DNA of 12,668 nt from Candidatus Bipolaricaulota bacterium (GTDB lineage Bacteria; Bipolaricaulota; Bipolaricaulia; M55B111): contig JAGXLP010000022.1 in NCBI GenBank assembly GCA_018334615.1, positions 1 to 12,668 of the forward strand, read 5' to 3'. Position 1 is the stretch's first letter. The number at the start of each line of letters is the position of its first letter. The notes under the pieces were generated by a model. The model ran no database searches. It had not been told where the DNA came from and saw only the letters and a list, made by a program, of their open reading frames with translations. Made by a program: the position numbers and the translations under genes. Shown here piece by piece: positions 7,136 to 12,668 of this stretch.

Positions 7136-7162
7136 TTGACTTTAGATGTTTTTTGGTATTGA
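7136..7162 (+). promoter_or_regulatory. Weak candidate promoter for the M20 gene
   Basis: TTGACT (7136-7141) is a good -35 element. The best partner is TGG followed by TATTGA (7157-7162), an extended -10-like sequence at a short 15-nt spacing. The -10 is poor, so the gene could instead be read through from rex. Confidence 0.3.
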
Positions 7163-7183
7163 CCTAATTTAATAGGAGGTAAC

Positions 7184-8362
7184 ATGACAGAGTTGGAACT
7201 TGACGAGTTAAAAAAACAGATAGGGGACGAGCTGGACGGACTTTCCGGTAAGCTACGAGAACTGGGAGAAAAGATATTTGAAAATCCCGAGTTAAAGTTC
7301 GAAGAATACAAAGCAATGAACTGGCTTACGGAAGCACTAGAGGAGAAGGGTTTCTCGGTGGAGAGGGAGATTGGAGGGATGGAAACCTCTTTTATTGGAC
7401 GGTGCCCAAATGGGAGCGAGGGCCCTACGGTCGCTTTTTTATGCGAGTACGACGCCCTGCCCCGCCTCGGTCATGCCTGTGGTCATAACCTGATTGCAAC
7501 TATCGGGCTTGGTGCAGGACTTGCCTTGTGTTCCGTAATGGACAAGTTAAACGGGCAGGTTGTCGTGATCGGTACTCCCGCGGAAGAAGGAGGCGGGGGG
7601 AAGATCGAGCTGGTTGAGGCAGGAATTTTCGACGATGTGGACGTAGCGATGATGGTTCACCCTTCGAGCAAAACCCTTGTTGGTAGGGGCAGCCTGGGAG
7701 TACAGGAGTTAACGATGGACTTTTACGGCAAATCAGCGCACGCGGCTTCTCAACCGGAGGAAGGGATAAATGCCCTGGATGCCGTAATCTCCACGTTCAA
7801 TAACATAAATGCCTTGAGAGAACATATAAAAGAAAGTTCCAGAATTCACGGAGTAATTACCGACGGGGGAGAGAAGCCAAATATCGTCCCGGACCACGCT
7901 GCGGCTTGTTTCTACGTCAGAGCAGCGGAAATGGGTGACCTGGAAGAACTTCTGAAAAAAGTGAAGAACTGCGCGGAAGCCGGGGCGCTTGCTGCCGGGG
8001 CAGAACTGGAAATAACCGAGGAAAGAACCCGTTATTGTCCGGTTGAACCCAATCCCGCCCTGGTTGACTTGTTTGCTGATAACATAGTGAATCTGGGCGA
8101 AGAAATTGAAGAGCACGAGGGAGGTATGGGTTCTACTGACATGGGTAATGTAAGTCAGGAAGTCCCCGCCATTCATTCCTACATAAAGATAGCCGAAGAG
8201 GAAACCCCCGGACACTCTACGGAATTCGCCGAAGCTTCTAATTCCGACAAAGGCTATTCTGCTATGGTTACTGCCGCGAAGGCACTTGCCATGACTGGCG
8301 CTGAAGTTCTTGGAAACGACGAAAATCTCCAGGCGGTCAAAAAGGAGTTTAAAGGGGATTAA
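7184..8362 (+). CDS. M20-family amidohydrolase (AbgB / PM20D2-like metallopeptidase)
   Basis: This 392-residue cytosolic zinc hydrolase belongs to the M20 peptidase family, amidohydrolase branch, and should cleave an amide bond of an N-acyl amino acid or dipeptide. The metal and active-site segments are ordered as expected. LCEYDALPRLGHACGHN (86-102) supplies Asp90, Cys99 and His101. GTPAEEGGGG (130-139) supplies Glu134 and Glu135, and His159 follows. The lid or dimerisation domain begins around FYGKSAHAA (180-188, with His186), and PGHS (342-345) carries the last ligand, His344. The pattern resembles p-aminobenzoyl-glutamate hydrolase AbgB and the PM20D2 dipeptidases more than carboxypeptidase G2. 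The substrate cannot be read from the sequence. AGGAGG (7174-7179) lies close to the ATG. The gene starts 123 bp after rex, in the same direction. Confidence 0.88.
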   Translation: MTELELDELKKQIGDELDGLSGKLRELGEKIFENPELKFEEYKAMNWLTEALEEKGFSVEREIGGMETSFIGRCPNGSEGPTVAFLCEYDALPRLGHACGHNLIATIGLGAGLALCSVMDKLNGQVVVIGTPAEEGGGGKIELVEAGIFDDVDVAMMVHPSSKTLVGRGSLGVQELTMDFYGKSAHAASQPEEGINALDAVISTFNNINALREHIKESSRIHGVITDGGEKPNIVPDHAAACFYVRAAEMGDLEELLKKVKNCAEAGALAAGAELEITEERTRYCPVEPNPALVDLFADNIVNLGEEIEEHEGGMGSTDMGNVSQEVPAIHSYIKIAEEETPGHSTEFAEASNSDKGYSAMVTAAKALAMTGAEVLGNDENLQAVKKEFKGD

Positions 8363-8385
8363 TTGTTAAGGCCGAGTGAGGATAA

Positions 8386-8697
8386 AAGATTGAGCTGGTA
8401 ATCATTCAGGAAAATCCTATCGGAGGCCGAGGGGGCATGGTTCCACCCTTTTTTCAGCAGTGTTATTAAACTTATTCCGGGCTCCCTGGTCCGAGAAATT
8501 TCCGACTCGCGTGCTCAAACTCCTCGCAAGGCTCGTCAAACATATGCGCCGCTTCGCTGGAATTTTCTCGGTCCTGAGCCCTTCTTCTGGATTACGGAAC
8601 AGGGAAAGGGTGGAGAGCGAGGCCGAGATCGGAAGCAGCGATTTTCACGCTGGGAAAATCGCCTGCGGTTTTGTCGAATGATTACCAGCTCAATCTT
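8386..8697. repeat. 312-bp structured element closed by 22-bp perfect inverted arms
   Basis: The arms at 8386-8407 and 8676-8697 are exact reverse complements over 22 bp; the left arm begins AAGATTGAGCTGG. Further nested pairs lie inside. CCACCCTTT (8443-8451) pairs with AAAGGGTGG (8605-8613). A near-perfect long stem joins 8479-8503 and 8559-8581, with GGGCTC/GAGCCC at its base. A side hairpin, GCGATTTTC (8638-8646) with GAAAATCGC (8654-8662), is extended by flanking GCAG/CTGC. AGGA/TCCT (8408-8418) makes a small hairpin, and GAGGCCGAG occurs twice in direct orientation (near 8423 and 8619). It is more G+C-rich than the flanks. No clear target-site duplication, transposase or convincing protein is present. 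It could be a large non-coding RNA or a MITE-like intergenic repeat. Phrases such as CATATGTTTGA on the minus strand recall multicopy intergenic repeats, from memory only. Confidence 0.7.
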
Positions 8698-8803
8698 ACA
8701 GCGAAAGGTTTGTGCCGTAATTGGCTAGAAGCCAAGTAGTTTAGATCTTTCCTGGGGTGGGTGAGACTTGATAGATGACGACAGAGGAGTTGATTAGTTA
8801 CTC
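8698..8803 (+). promoter_or_regulatory. coaX upstream region with a short hairpin and distant ribosome binding site
   Basis: TTGGCT (8721-8726) and AGCCAA (8730-8735) form a perfect 6-bp hairpin with a 3-nt loop and no T-tract. The only Shine-Dalgarno-like sequence, GAGGAG (8784-8789), is 14 nt from the coaX ATG, which is unusually far. A stop codon at 8795-8797 in the coaX frame excludes any earlier start. An out-of-frame 16-codon ORF (ATG 8775, stop at 8825) runs across the coaX start. I found no good promoter. Confidence 0.4.
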
Positions 8804-9571
8804 ATGTTCCTGGCGTTTGATGTAGGAAACACAAATATTACTGTAGGTTGCTTTAAGGACGAAGAGATTCATCGGACCTGGCGGATATCTACGATTGAGC
8901 AGGTAACGCCGGACGAAATAGGATTAAAGATACGTTCTTTGCTGTCGAGTTCCGATATACCTCCTGACGAAGTCACCGACGCCGTAATATCGTCGGTCGT
9001 TCCTTACCTTAACAGAAAACTTTCGACCGGGTTAGAGAGATACATGGACGTATCTCCGACGTTTTTACGTCCAGTGGATAACGGTCTCGTGGGACTAAAA
9101 GTTGACGAGCCGGGGGAAGTTGGGGCTGATCGGGTGGCAAATATAATCGCAAGTCAAGAAATCTATGGTGGGCCTGGACTGATAATAGACTTCGGCACGG
9201 CGACGAGTTTCGAAATGTATTCTAAGGAAGGGGACTTCCTCGGAGGAGCTATTGCCCCGGAGATGGAAATCGCCCTGGAGGCACTTGTGGAAAGGGCCGC
9301 CCTGTTGCCGGAAATTGAGCTTAAATTGCCGGAAGGTCCTGTAGGGAAAACGTCAGCTGACAACATTAACTCGGGTTTTGTGCTCGGTTTTATTAGCATG
9401 ATCGAGGGGATGATCCGACGGTTTAGAGAGGCCTGCGGGGGAGAGGAACTAAAGGTAATCGCTACTGGTGGCAAGGGAAAGTTGTTCTCGAAAGAGATAG
9501 ATGGAATAGAACACTACGAGAAAGACCTGGTTCTTGAAGGTCTCAAGCTGTGGAGAGAGATGACCAAATAA
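8804..9571 (+). CDS. coaX: Type III pantothenate kinase
   Basis: CoaX phosphorylates pantothenate with ATP, the first committed step of coenzyme A synthesis. The type III enzyme needs a monovalent cation and is not feedback-inhibited by CoA. The 255-residue protein has the ASKHA-fold motifs in order: DVGNTN (6-11) for phosphate binding, GADR (107-110) with the catalytic Asp109, DFGTA (129-133), GGAIAP (147-152) and VIATGG (218-223). The length is typical. The residue after GGAIAP is Glu153, where many homologues have Gly, a mild deviation. ATG 8804 is the only start that fits, since a stop codon lies in frame just upstream. The gene appears monocistronic, between the 312-bp element and the convergent hflKC operon, with a terminator hairpin starting within 5 bp of its stop. 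Confidence 0.96.
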   Translation: MFLAFDVGNTNITVGCFKDEEIHRTWRISTIEQVTPDEIGLKIRSLLSSSDIPPDEVTDAVISSVVPYLNRKLSTGLERYMDVSPTFLRPVDNGLVGLKVDEPGEVGADRVANIIASQEIYGGPGLIIDFGTATSFEMYSKEGDFLGGAIAPEMEIALEALVERAALLPEIELKLPEGPVGKTSADNINSGFVLGFISMIEGMIRRFREACGGEELKVIATGGKGKLFSKEIDGIEHYEKDLVLEGLKLWREMTK

Positions 9572-9598
9572 AAACCCTCCCGGCTAGATGCCGGGAGG
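9567..9598 (-). terminator. Intrinsic terminator of the hflKC operon (possibly shared with coaX)
   Basis: CCTCCCGGC (9576-9584) and GCCGGGAGG (9590-9598) form a perfect 9-bp G+C-rich stem with a 5-nt loop. Read on the minus strand, it is followed by GGTTTTTATTT, a classic T-tract, about 30 bp after the hflC stop. On the plus strand the stem follows coaX directly but no T-run comes after it, so termination of coaX is likely to be weaker. Confidence 0.9.
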
Positions 9599-9627
9599 AT
9601 AAATGATTGTCGCTAACCTTTTGAAAA

Positions 9628-10536
9628 CTATTCTTTGGATTGGCTTTCCGTTTGCTCCTTAAGTTTTAATTGTTCAGTTACTCCCTCTGAAAGGAGATTA
9701 AGGTATTGCGAGTCCGGGGTAATTAAAATTGTAGACTTCCCTCCAGGGAAGGACTTCCTGTAAGATGACAGTTTCCGCCAGAACTCGTAAAATTCCACGT
9801 CCTGGCTGTAGGCTTTCGAGTAAATGTCCAGTGCAGTTGCCTCTCCTTCACCCCGAATAGTCTCGGCTTCCCTTCTCGCTTCGGCTATAATTACGCTACT
9901 TTTCCTGTCTGCCTCGGACTCGATTTCCTTGGATCGTTCATCACCTTCGGCTCGTAACTGCGCGGCACGCCTCTCTCGTTCCGATATCATTCGATCGAAC
10001 ACGGCCTGCTCGTTTGCTTCTGGGAGATCGGCCCGTTTTATCTTTACGTCGATCAGGTTTATTCCGTATTCGGTTAGCTTTCCGGCACTGTCCTCGGTAA
10101 TCTGTGCCAGCATATTTTCCCTCTCGCTGGAAGCTATTTGGCTAAATTCGTAACTTGCCAGCACATTTCTCAGGTCAGAATAGACTATATCGTCAATTCT
10201 CGTCTGGGCGGTACTGAGGCGAGCATTGAGCGACTCGCGGAACTGGCCGGGCTCCTCTATCCTCCAGACTGCGTAGTTATTTACCCGGAGGCGTCGCTGG
10301 TCGGAGGTAATTAGTTTTCTCGGTTCTATATCGTAGGAAAGAAGCCGACCCTCCATGTGCTGAACACTCTGAATGAAGGGGATCTTAAAATAGAGTCCGG
10401 GCTCCGTGGCAACGTTCTTGATATCTCCGTATTGAACTACTATCGCCTGTTTTGTCTCATCTACGGTAAACGTCAACAGGTTAAAGATAATTATTAGTGC
10501 TACTACTATTCCTACGAACCAGGCTAGCTTTCTCAT
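9628..10536 (-). CDS. hflC: HflC, SPFH/band-7 membrane protein
   Basis: HflC and HflK form a large membrane-anchored cage around the FtsH protease and modulate its degradation of membrane proteins. The 302-residue protein has one N-terminal transmembrane helix (about residues 4-24), which should place the band-7 domain outside the cytoplasmic membrane. The domain contains VDETKQAIVVQYGDI (25-39) and PGLYFKIPF (46-54). DLPEANEQAVFDRMISER (170-187) is the HflC family signature. A long charged Ala/Glu/Arg-rich helix follows (about 177-235), and then a C-terminal segment with the typical SSYRKSF. The ATG overlaps the hflK stop as ATGA (10533-10536), so translation is coupled. The downstream end carries the operon's terminator. 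FtsH itself is not in the window. Confidence 0.95.
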   Translation of the reverse strand: MRKLAWFVGIVVALIIIFNLLTFTVDETKQAIVVQYGDIKNVATEPGLYFKIPFIQSVQHMEGRLLSYDIEPRKLITSDQRRLRVNNYAVWRIEEPGQFRESLNARLSTAQTRIDDIVYSDLRNVLASYEFSQIASSERENMLAQITEDSAGKLTEYGINLIDVKIKRADLPEANEQAVFDRMISERERRAAQLRAEGDERSKEIESEADRKSSVIIAEARREAETIRGEGEATALDIYSKAYSQDVEFYEFWRKLSSYRKSFPGGKSTILITPDSQYLNLLSEGVTEQLKLKEQTESQSKE

Positions 10537-11546
10537 TTGCTTTCACCACCCAGATCGGATAAATTGAGGAGCTTTAATACCGCGGATCCGTCGGTTTTTT
10601 GGGTAAGCAGTATCTTGTTCATTTCCGGGAGGATTTCTTCCATCGTTTCCATGTATAGCCGTCGACGAGTCACTTCCTGACTCCCTTTGTTGTACTCCTC
10701 GAGAACCTGAAGGAACTTGCTTACTCCACCCTCGGCTTCGTTTATCCGTTCCGCTTTTGTGGCTTCAGCCTGGTTAGTTATTTCCGCCGCCTGTCCCCTT
10801 GCTTGTGGTATTATGTCGTTCCTGTAAGCCTCTGCCTGATTTATCTTGGTATTTTTGTCCTCTTTGGCACTCGTCACGTCATCGAAGGCGGGTATTACCG
10901 GCTCCGGGGGCTTTGCGTCCTGAGTTTTTATGGCTTCAATTTGGATACCTGACTCGTAAGAGGTGAGCAGTGTCTGGAGATCATCGTGAGCGTTGGCTGC
11001 TATCTCTGCCCTCTGCGTGGTTAAGGCTTCCTCGACCGTGTGCTTGACTATTTCCTGTCGTATTACCGCTTCTCCCGCTTCCTTTACCAGTTCGTGAGGA
11101 TCTATAATGTTAAAAGCCAGCTGTTCGGCGTCCCTTACGGTAAATTGAATGGCTAGCTCCATGTGGACAATATTATCATCACCGGTCAGCATTAGTGCCT
11201 CTTCTCGGTCAATTCGATAACGGGGATTTGGAGGTGGTGAGATTGTTTCGTAACCAATTTCCACCTTGCGAACTGATCGAATATCCACCTTCTGCACGGA
11301 CTCAATTGGAGGAGGGAGGTGATAATTTAAACCGGAATTTACCGTATTTACGTGTTTTCCAAACCTTTTCACCAGGCCGACTTCGGCCGGGCCTACCTGA
11401 TAAATTCCCTGGAGGAGGTAAATGACGATTATTAGAGCAATTATAATCCAGCCCGTTTTATCGCCGAATTTATTCAGACCCCGCCGGAATCTTTCCCAGT
11501 CGGTTCCGCCGCGGCCTTCTGTGTCAAAATCAAAATCTTCGGGCAT
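10533..11546 (-). CDS. hflK: HflK, SPFH/band-7 membrane protein
   Basis: HflK is the partner of HflC in the FtsH-regulating complex. It is 337 residues, with a hydrophilic acidic and glycine-containing N-terminus (1-30), then one transmembrane helix around WIIIALIIVIYLLQGIY (33-49). The band-7 domain begins VGPAEVGLVKRFGK (51-64) and contains the family phrases EALMLTGDDNIV (116-127) and FDDVTSAKEDK (221-231). A long Ala/Glu-rich helical stretch (about 222-285) is followed by RRRLYMETMEEILP (295-308), typical of HflK. The N-terminal Gly/Pro-rich tail is short compared with E. coli HflK. GGGGG in 11551-11560 provides the ribosome binding site before ATG 11544-11546, and a strong promoter lies just upstream. 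It is first in a two-gene operon. Confidence 0.95.
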   Translation of the reverse strand: MPEDFDFDTEGRGGTDWERFRRGLNKFGDKTGWIIIALIIVIYLLQGIYQVGPAEVGLVKRFGKHVNTVNSGLNYHLPPPIESVQKVDIRSVRKVEIGYETISPPPNPRYRIDREEALMLTGDDNIVHMELAIQFTVRDAEQLAFNIIDPHELVKEAGEAVIRQEIVKHTVEEALTTQRAEIAANAHDDLQTLLTSYESGIQIEAIKTQDAKPPEPVIPAFDDVTSAKEDKNTKINQAEAYRNDIIPQARGQAAEITNQAEATKAERINEAEGGVSKFLQVLEEYNKGSQEVTRRRLYMETMEEILPEMNKILLTQKTDGSAVLKLLNLSDLGGESK

Positions 11547-11578
11547 AGTTTCCCCCTTTCTTTAAGAAATATTGCTAA

Positions 11579-11607
11579 AGTATAAAGTATCCGTTAGCCT
11601 TGTACAA
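11579..11607 (-). promoter_or_regulatory. Strong candidate promoter of hflKC
   Basis: On the minus strand, TTGTAC (11602-11607), a 17-nt spacer and TATACT (11579-11584) give a near-consensus sigma-A promoter about 30 bp before the hflK start. The -35 lies within the palindrome TTGTACAA (11600-11607). Confidence 0.7.
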
Positions 11608-11628
11608 CTGAGTGCTCATTAGTCGAAT
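11600..11628 (+). promoter_or_regulatory. Possible divergent promoter for the flippase-like gene
   Basis: The palindrome TTGTACAA also gives TTGTAC on the plus strand (11600-11605). A 17-nt spacer leads to TCGAAT (11623-11628), which matches the -10 consensus at 4 of 6 positions. If real, the divergent promoters share their -35 region. Weaker than its minus-strand counterpart. Confidence 0.3.
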
Positions 11629-11727
11629 ACCCGTACTGAGGGTCGAGGTAATTAAGAAAAACGCTAAAGCTAAACCCGGGGCAAGTCAGGGAGATCGTTA
11701 CAAGTTTTGGCAAATCGGAGGGTTAAA

Positions 11728-12668
11728 GTGCGATTAGGTCGTAAGACCACGACTGCTCTGTCCGTGGTTATTGGAGTTGCCATACTGGCCGCAATTTTAT
11801 GGTACATTGGGCCTGCAAAAGTGTGGAACCATATCTCATCCCTGGGCTGGGACGGGTTTGCGCTAATGGTTGGTGCCATCGTGCTCACCTTTTTCTTCTG
11901 GACCCTCGCCTGGATAGCAGTCATGAAGGGTTATGGGGTTGTTGCTCCGTTTAGCCTGAGTTTCTGGGCCCGAATTGGAAGTTTTTCGGTAAGTTTTCTC
12001 ACCCCGTCCATGCATTTTGGCGGGGAACCGGTCAGGGCTCTGGTTATTGAGAGGGAAACGGATTCAACTTACAGCAGGGCCTTTGCTACCATAGTAGCTG
12101 AGCGAATCACGATGATGTCCGCCCTTGTTACGGTTATACTGATTGGTGCGATGATGGGTGTCTATACGAGACTTTCGACCAATACTCTTCCCTACCTGGT
12201 ATTAATCTCGGTGATCTTTTTCGGTCTTGTCGCCACTCTCGTTTTTAACTTCTTTAAGAAACTTTTCCTTTTCACTAGATTTACGGCTTTTTTGAAGAGG
12301 CATTTGCCCTGGACGAGCCTTCTACAGAAGGTGGAGGACGTCGTCAGGCACCTGGAAAAAGAAATAGGCATGGCATTTGGACAGCACAAAAAACATACGG
12401 GTGTGGCGTTCTTGCTGGACCTGGTTGCGACAGTATTCATGTTTATAAGGCCTCAGATCTATTTCTATTACACGCAGGGCCGGATCTTTTCTATAGTAGA
12501 ACTTACAATGTTGTTTGCCATGATTTCTGTGCTGTCTTCCCTGTTCTGGGTGACACCGGGTGGGATAGGGGTGTCCGAAGGCGGATTCATCGGTATTTTT
12601 GCGATCTTTGGGATAAGCGGGAGCGAAGCCGTGGCCTACTCTTTTTCCCTTAAGGCTATCCAGCTGTT
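11728..12668 (+). CDS. Flippase-like / LPG synthase transmembrane-domain protein, 3' end cut
   Basis: This is a polytopic membrane protein of the YbhN / AglD / MprF N-terminal type (lysylphosphatidylglycerol synthase TM region), whose members move or modify lipid-linked molecules. I translated 313 codons from GTG 11728 to the window edge. GGAGG (11717-11721) lies 6 nt upstream and supports the GTG start. Hydrophobic segments occur at about 8-28, 44-64, 126-147, 155-175, 225-245, 258-275 and 284-298. The family motifs are FGGEPVRALVIER (97-109), with FATIVAERI (119-127) following, and WVTPGGIGVSEGG (274-286). Only the end of the last membrane segments is probably missing. No soluble aminoacyl-transfer domain is seen in the part visible. 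The substrate cannot be assigned. It is divergent from hflK. Confidence 0.88.
   Translation, partial: MRLGRKTTTALSVVIGVAILAAILWYIGPAKVWNHISSLGWDGFALMVGAIVLTFFFWTLAWIAVMKGYGVVAPFSLSFWARIGSFSVSFLTPSMHFGGEPVRALVIERETDSTYSRAFATIVAERITMMSALVTVILIGAMMGVYTRLSTNTLPYLVLISVIFFGLVATLVFNFFKKLFLFTRFTAFLKRHLPWTSLLQKVEDVVRHLEKEIGMAFGQHKKHTGVAFLLDLVATVFMFIRPQIYFYYTQGRIFSIVELTMLFAMISVLSSLFWVTPGGIGVSEGGFIGIFAIFGISGSEAVAYSFSLKAIQL

Noticed and set aside
7733..8215. 160-codon minus-strand ORF
   Set aside because: It is entirely inside the M20 gene in the antisense direction, without a ribosome binding site or recognisable motifs.
8436..8449. T-box-like sequence on the minus strand (AGGGTGGAACCATG, 13 of 14 to the T-box consensus)
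   Set aside because: The downstream minus-strand DNA is the antisense of the M20 gene, with no target gene. I saw no AGTA-type stem I motif and no terminator with a T-tract. The AAAGGGTGG part is explained by pairing with CCACCCTTT inside the 312-nt element.
8460..8681. 73-codon ORF inside the structured element
   Set aside because: It has no credible ribosome binding site, a composition dictated by the paired stems, and it spans both halves of the palindromic structure.

Overview
The window looks like chromosome from an anaerobic Gram-positive-type bacterium (Firmicutes). The pointers are strong AGGAGG-type ribosome binding sites, a Rex redox repressor, type III pantothenate kinase and an HflK/HflC pair. 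The proteins are rich in Glu and Asp, and the gene content would fit a moderately halophilic lineage such as Halanaerobiales. That placement is an impression from protein style and gene content, not a demonstrated assignment. No transposase, phage gene, CRISPR array, tRNA or rRNA was seen.

Layout. Positions 1-5899 (minus strand) hold a tightly packed four-gene operon, in transcription order: a class V aminotransferase (serine-pyruvate / alanine-glyoxylate / phosphoserine type), a short ACT-less D-3-phosphoglycerate dehydrogenase (serA), a DUF1015 protein, and alanyl-tRNA synthetase (alaS, cut by the window edge within its last residues). Gaps are 15, 2 and 3 bp. Together the genes suggest serine synthesis from 3-phosphoglycerate linked to alanine metabolism. 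No recognisable phosphoserine phosphatase is present, and the DUF1015 protein sits where one would be expected.

Positions 5900-6442 are a long divergent intergenic region full of inverted repeats, including a 19-bp perfect pair at 6061-6169. Positions 6443-8362 (plus) hold rex and an M20-family amidohydrolase. They are separated by 123 bp that can fold as an H-type pseudoknot with a competing hairpin. A dyad beginning AATGAAGCTAA occurs both there and upstream of the serine operon, next to a candidate -35 in each case.

Positions 8363-8803 hold a 312-nt element closed by 22-bp perfect inverted arms, with several internal long stems. It is the strongest unexplained structure in the window. coaX follows (8804-9571, plus), then an intrinsic terminator whose T-tract serves the convergent minus-strand hflK-hflC operon (9628-11546). 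A divergent promoter region (11547-11727) leads to a partial membrane protein of the lysylphosphatidylglycerol-synthase / flippase-like family (11728 to the window end, plus).

How the genes work together: one block covers serine and alanine metabolism and alanine charging. Rex would sense the NADH/NAD+ ratio, although I found no convincing Rex operator here. coaX supplies the first step of coenzyme A synthesis. HflK/HflC scaffold membrane proteolysis by FtsH, which is not in the window.
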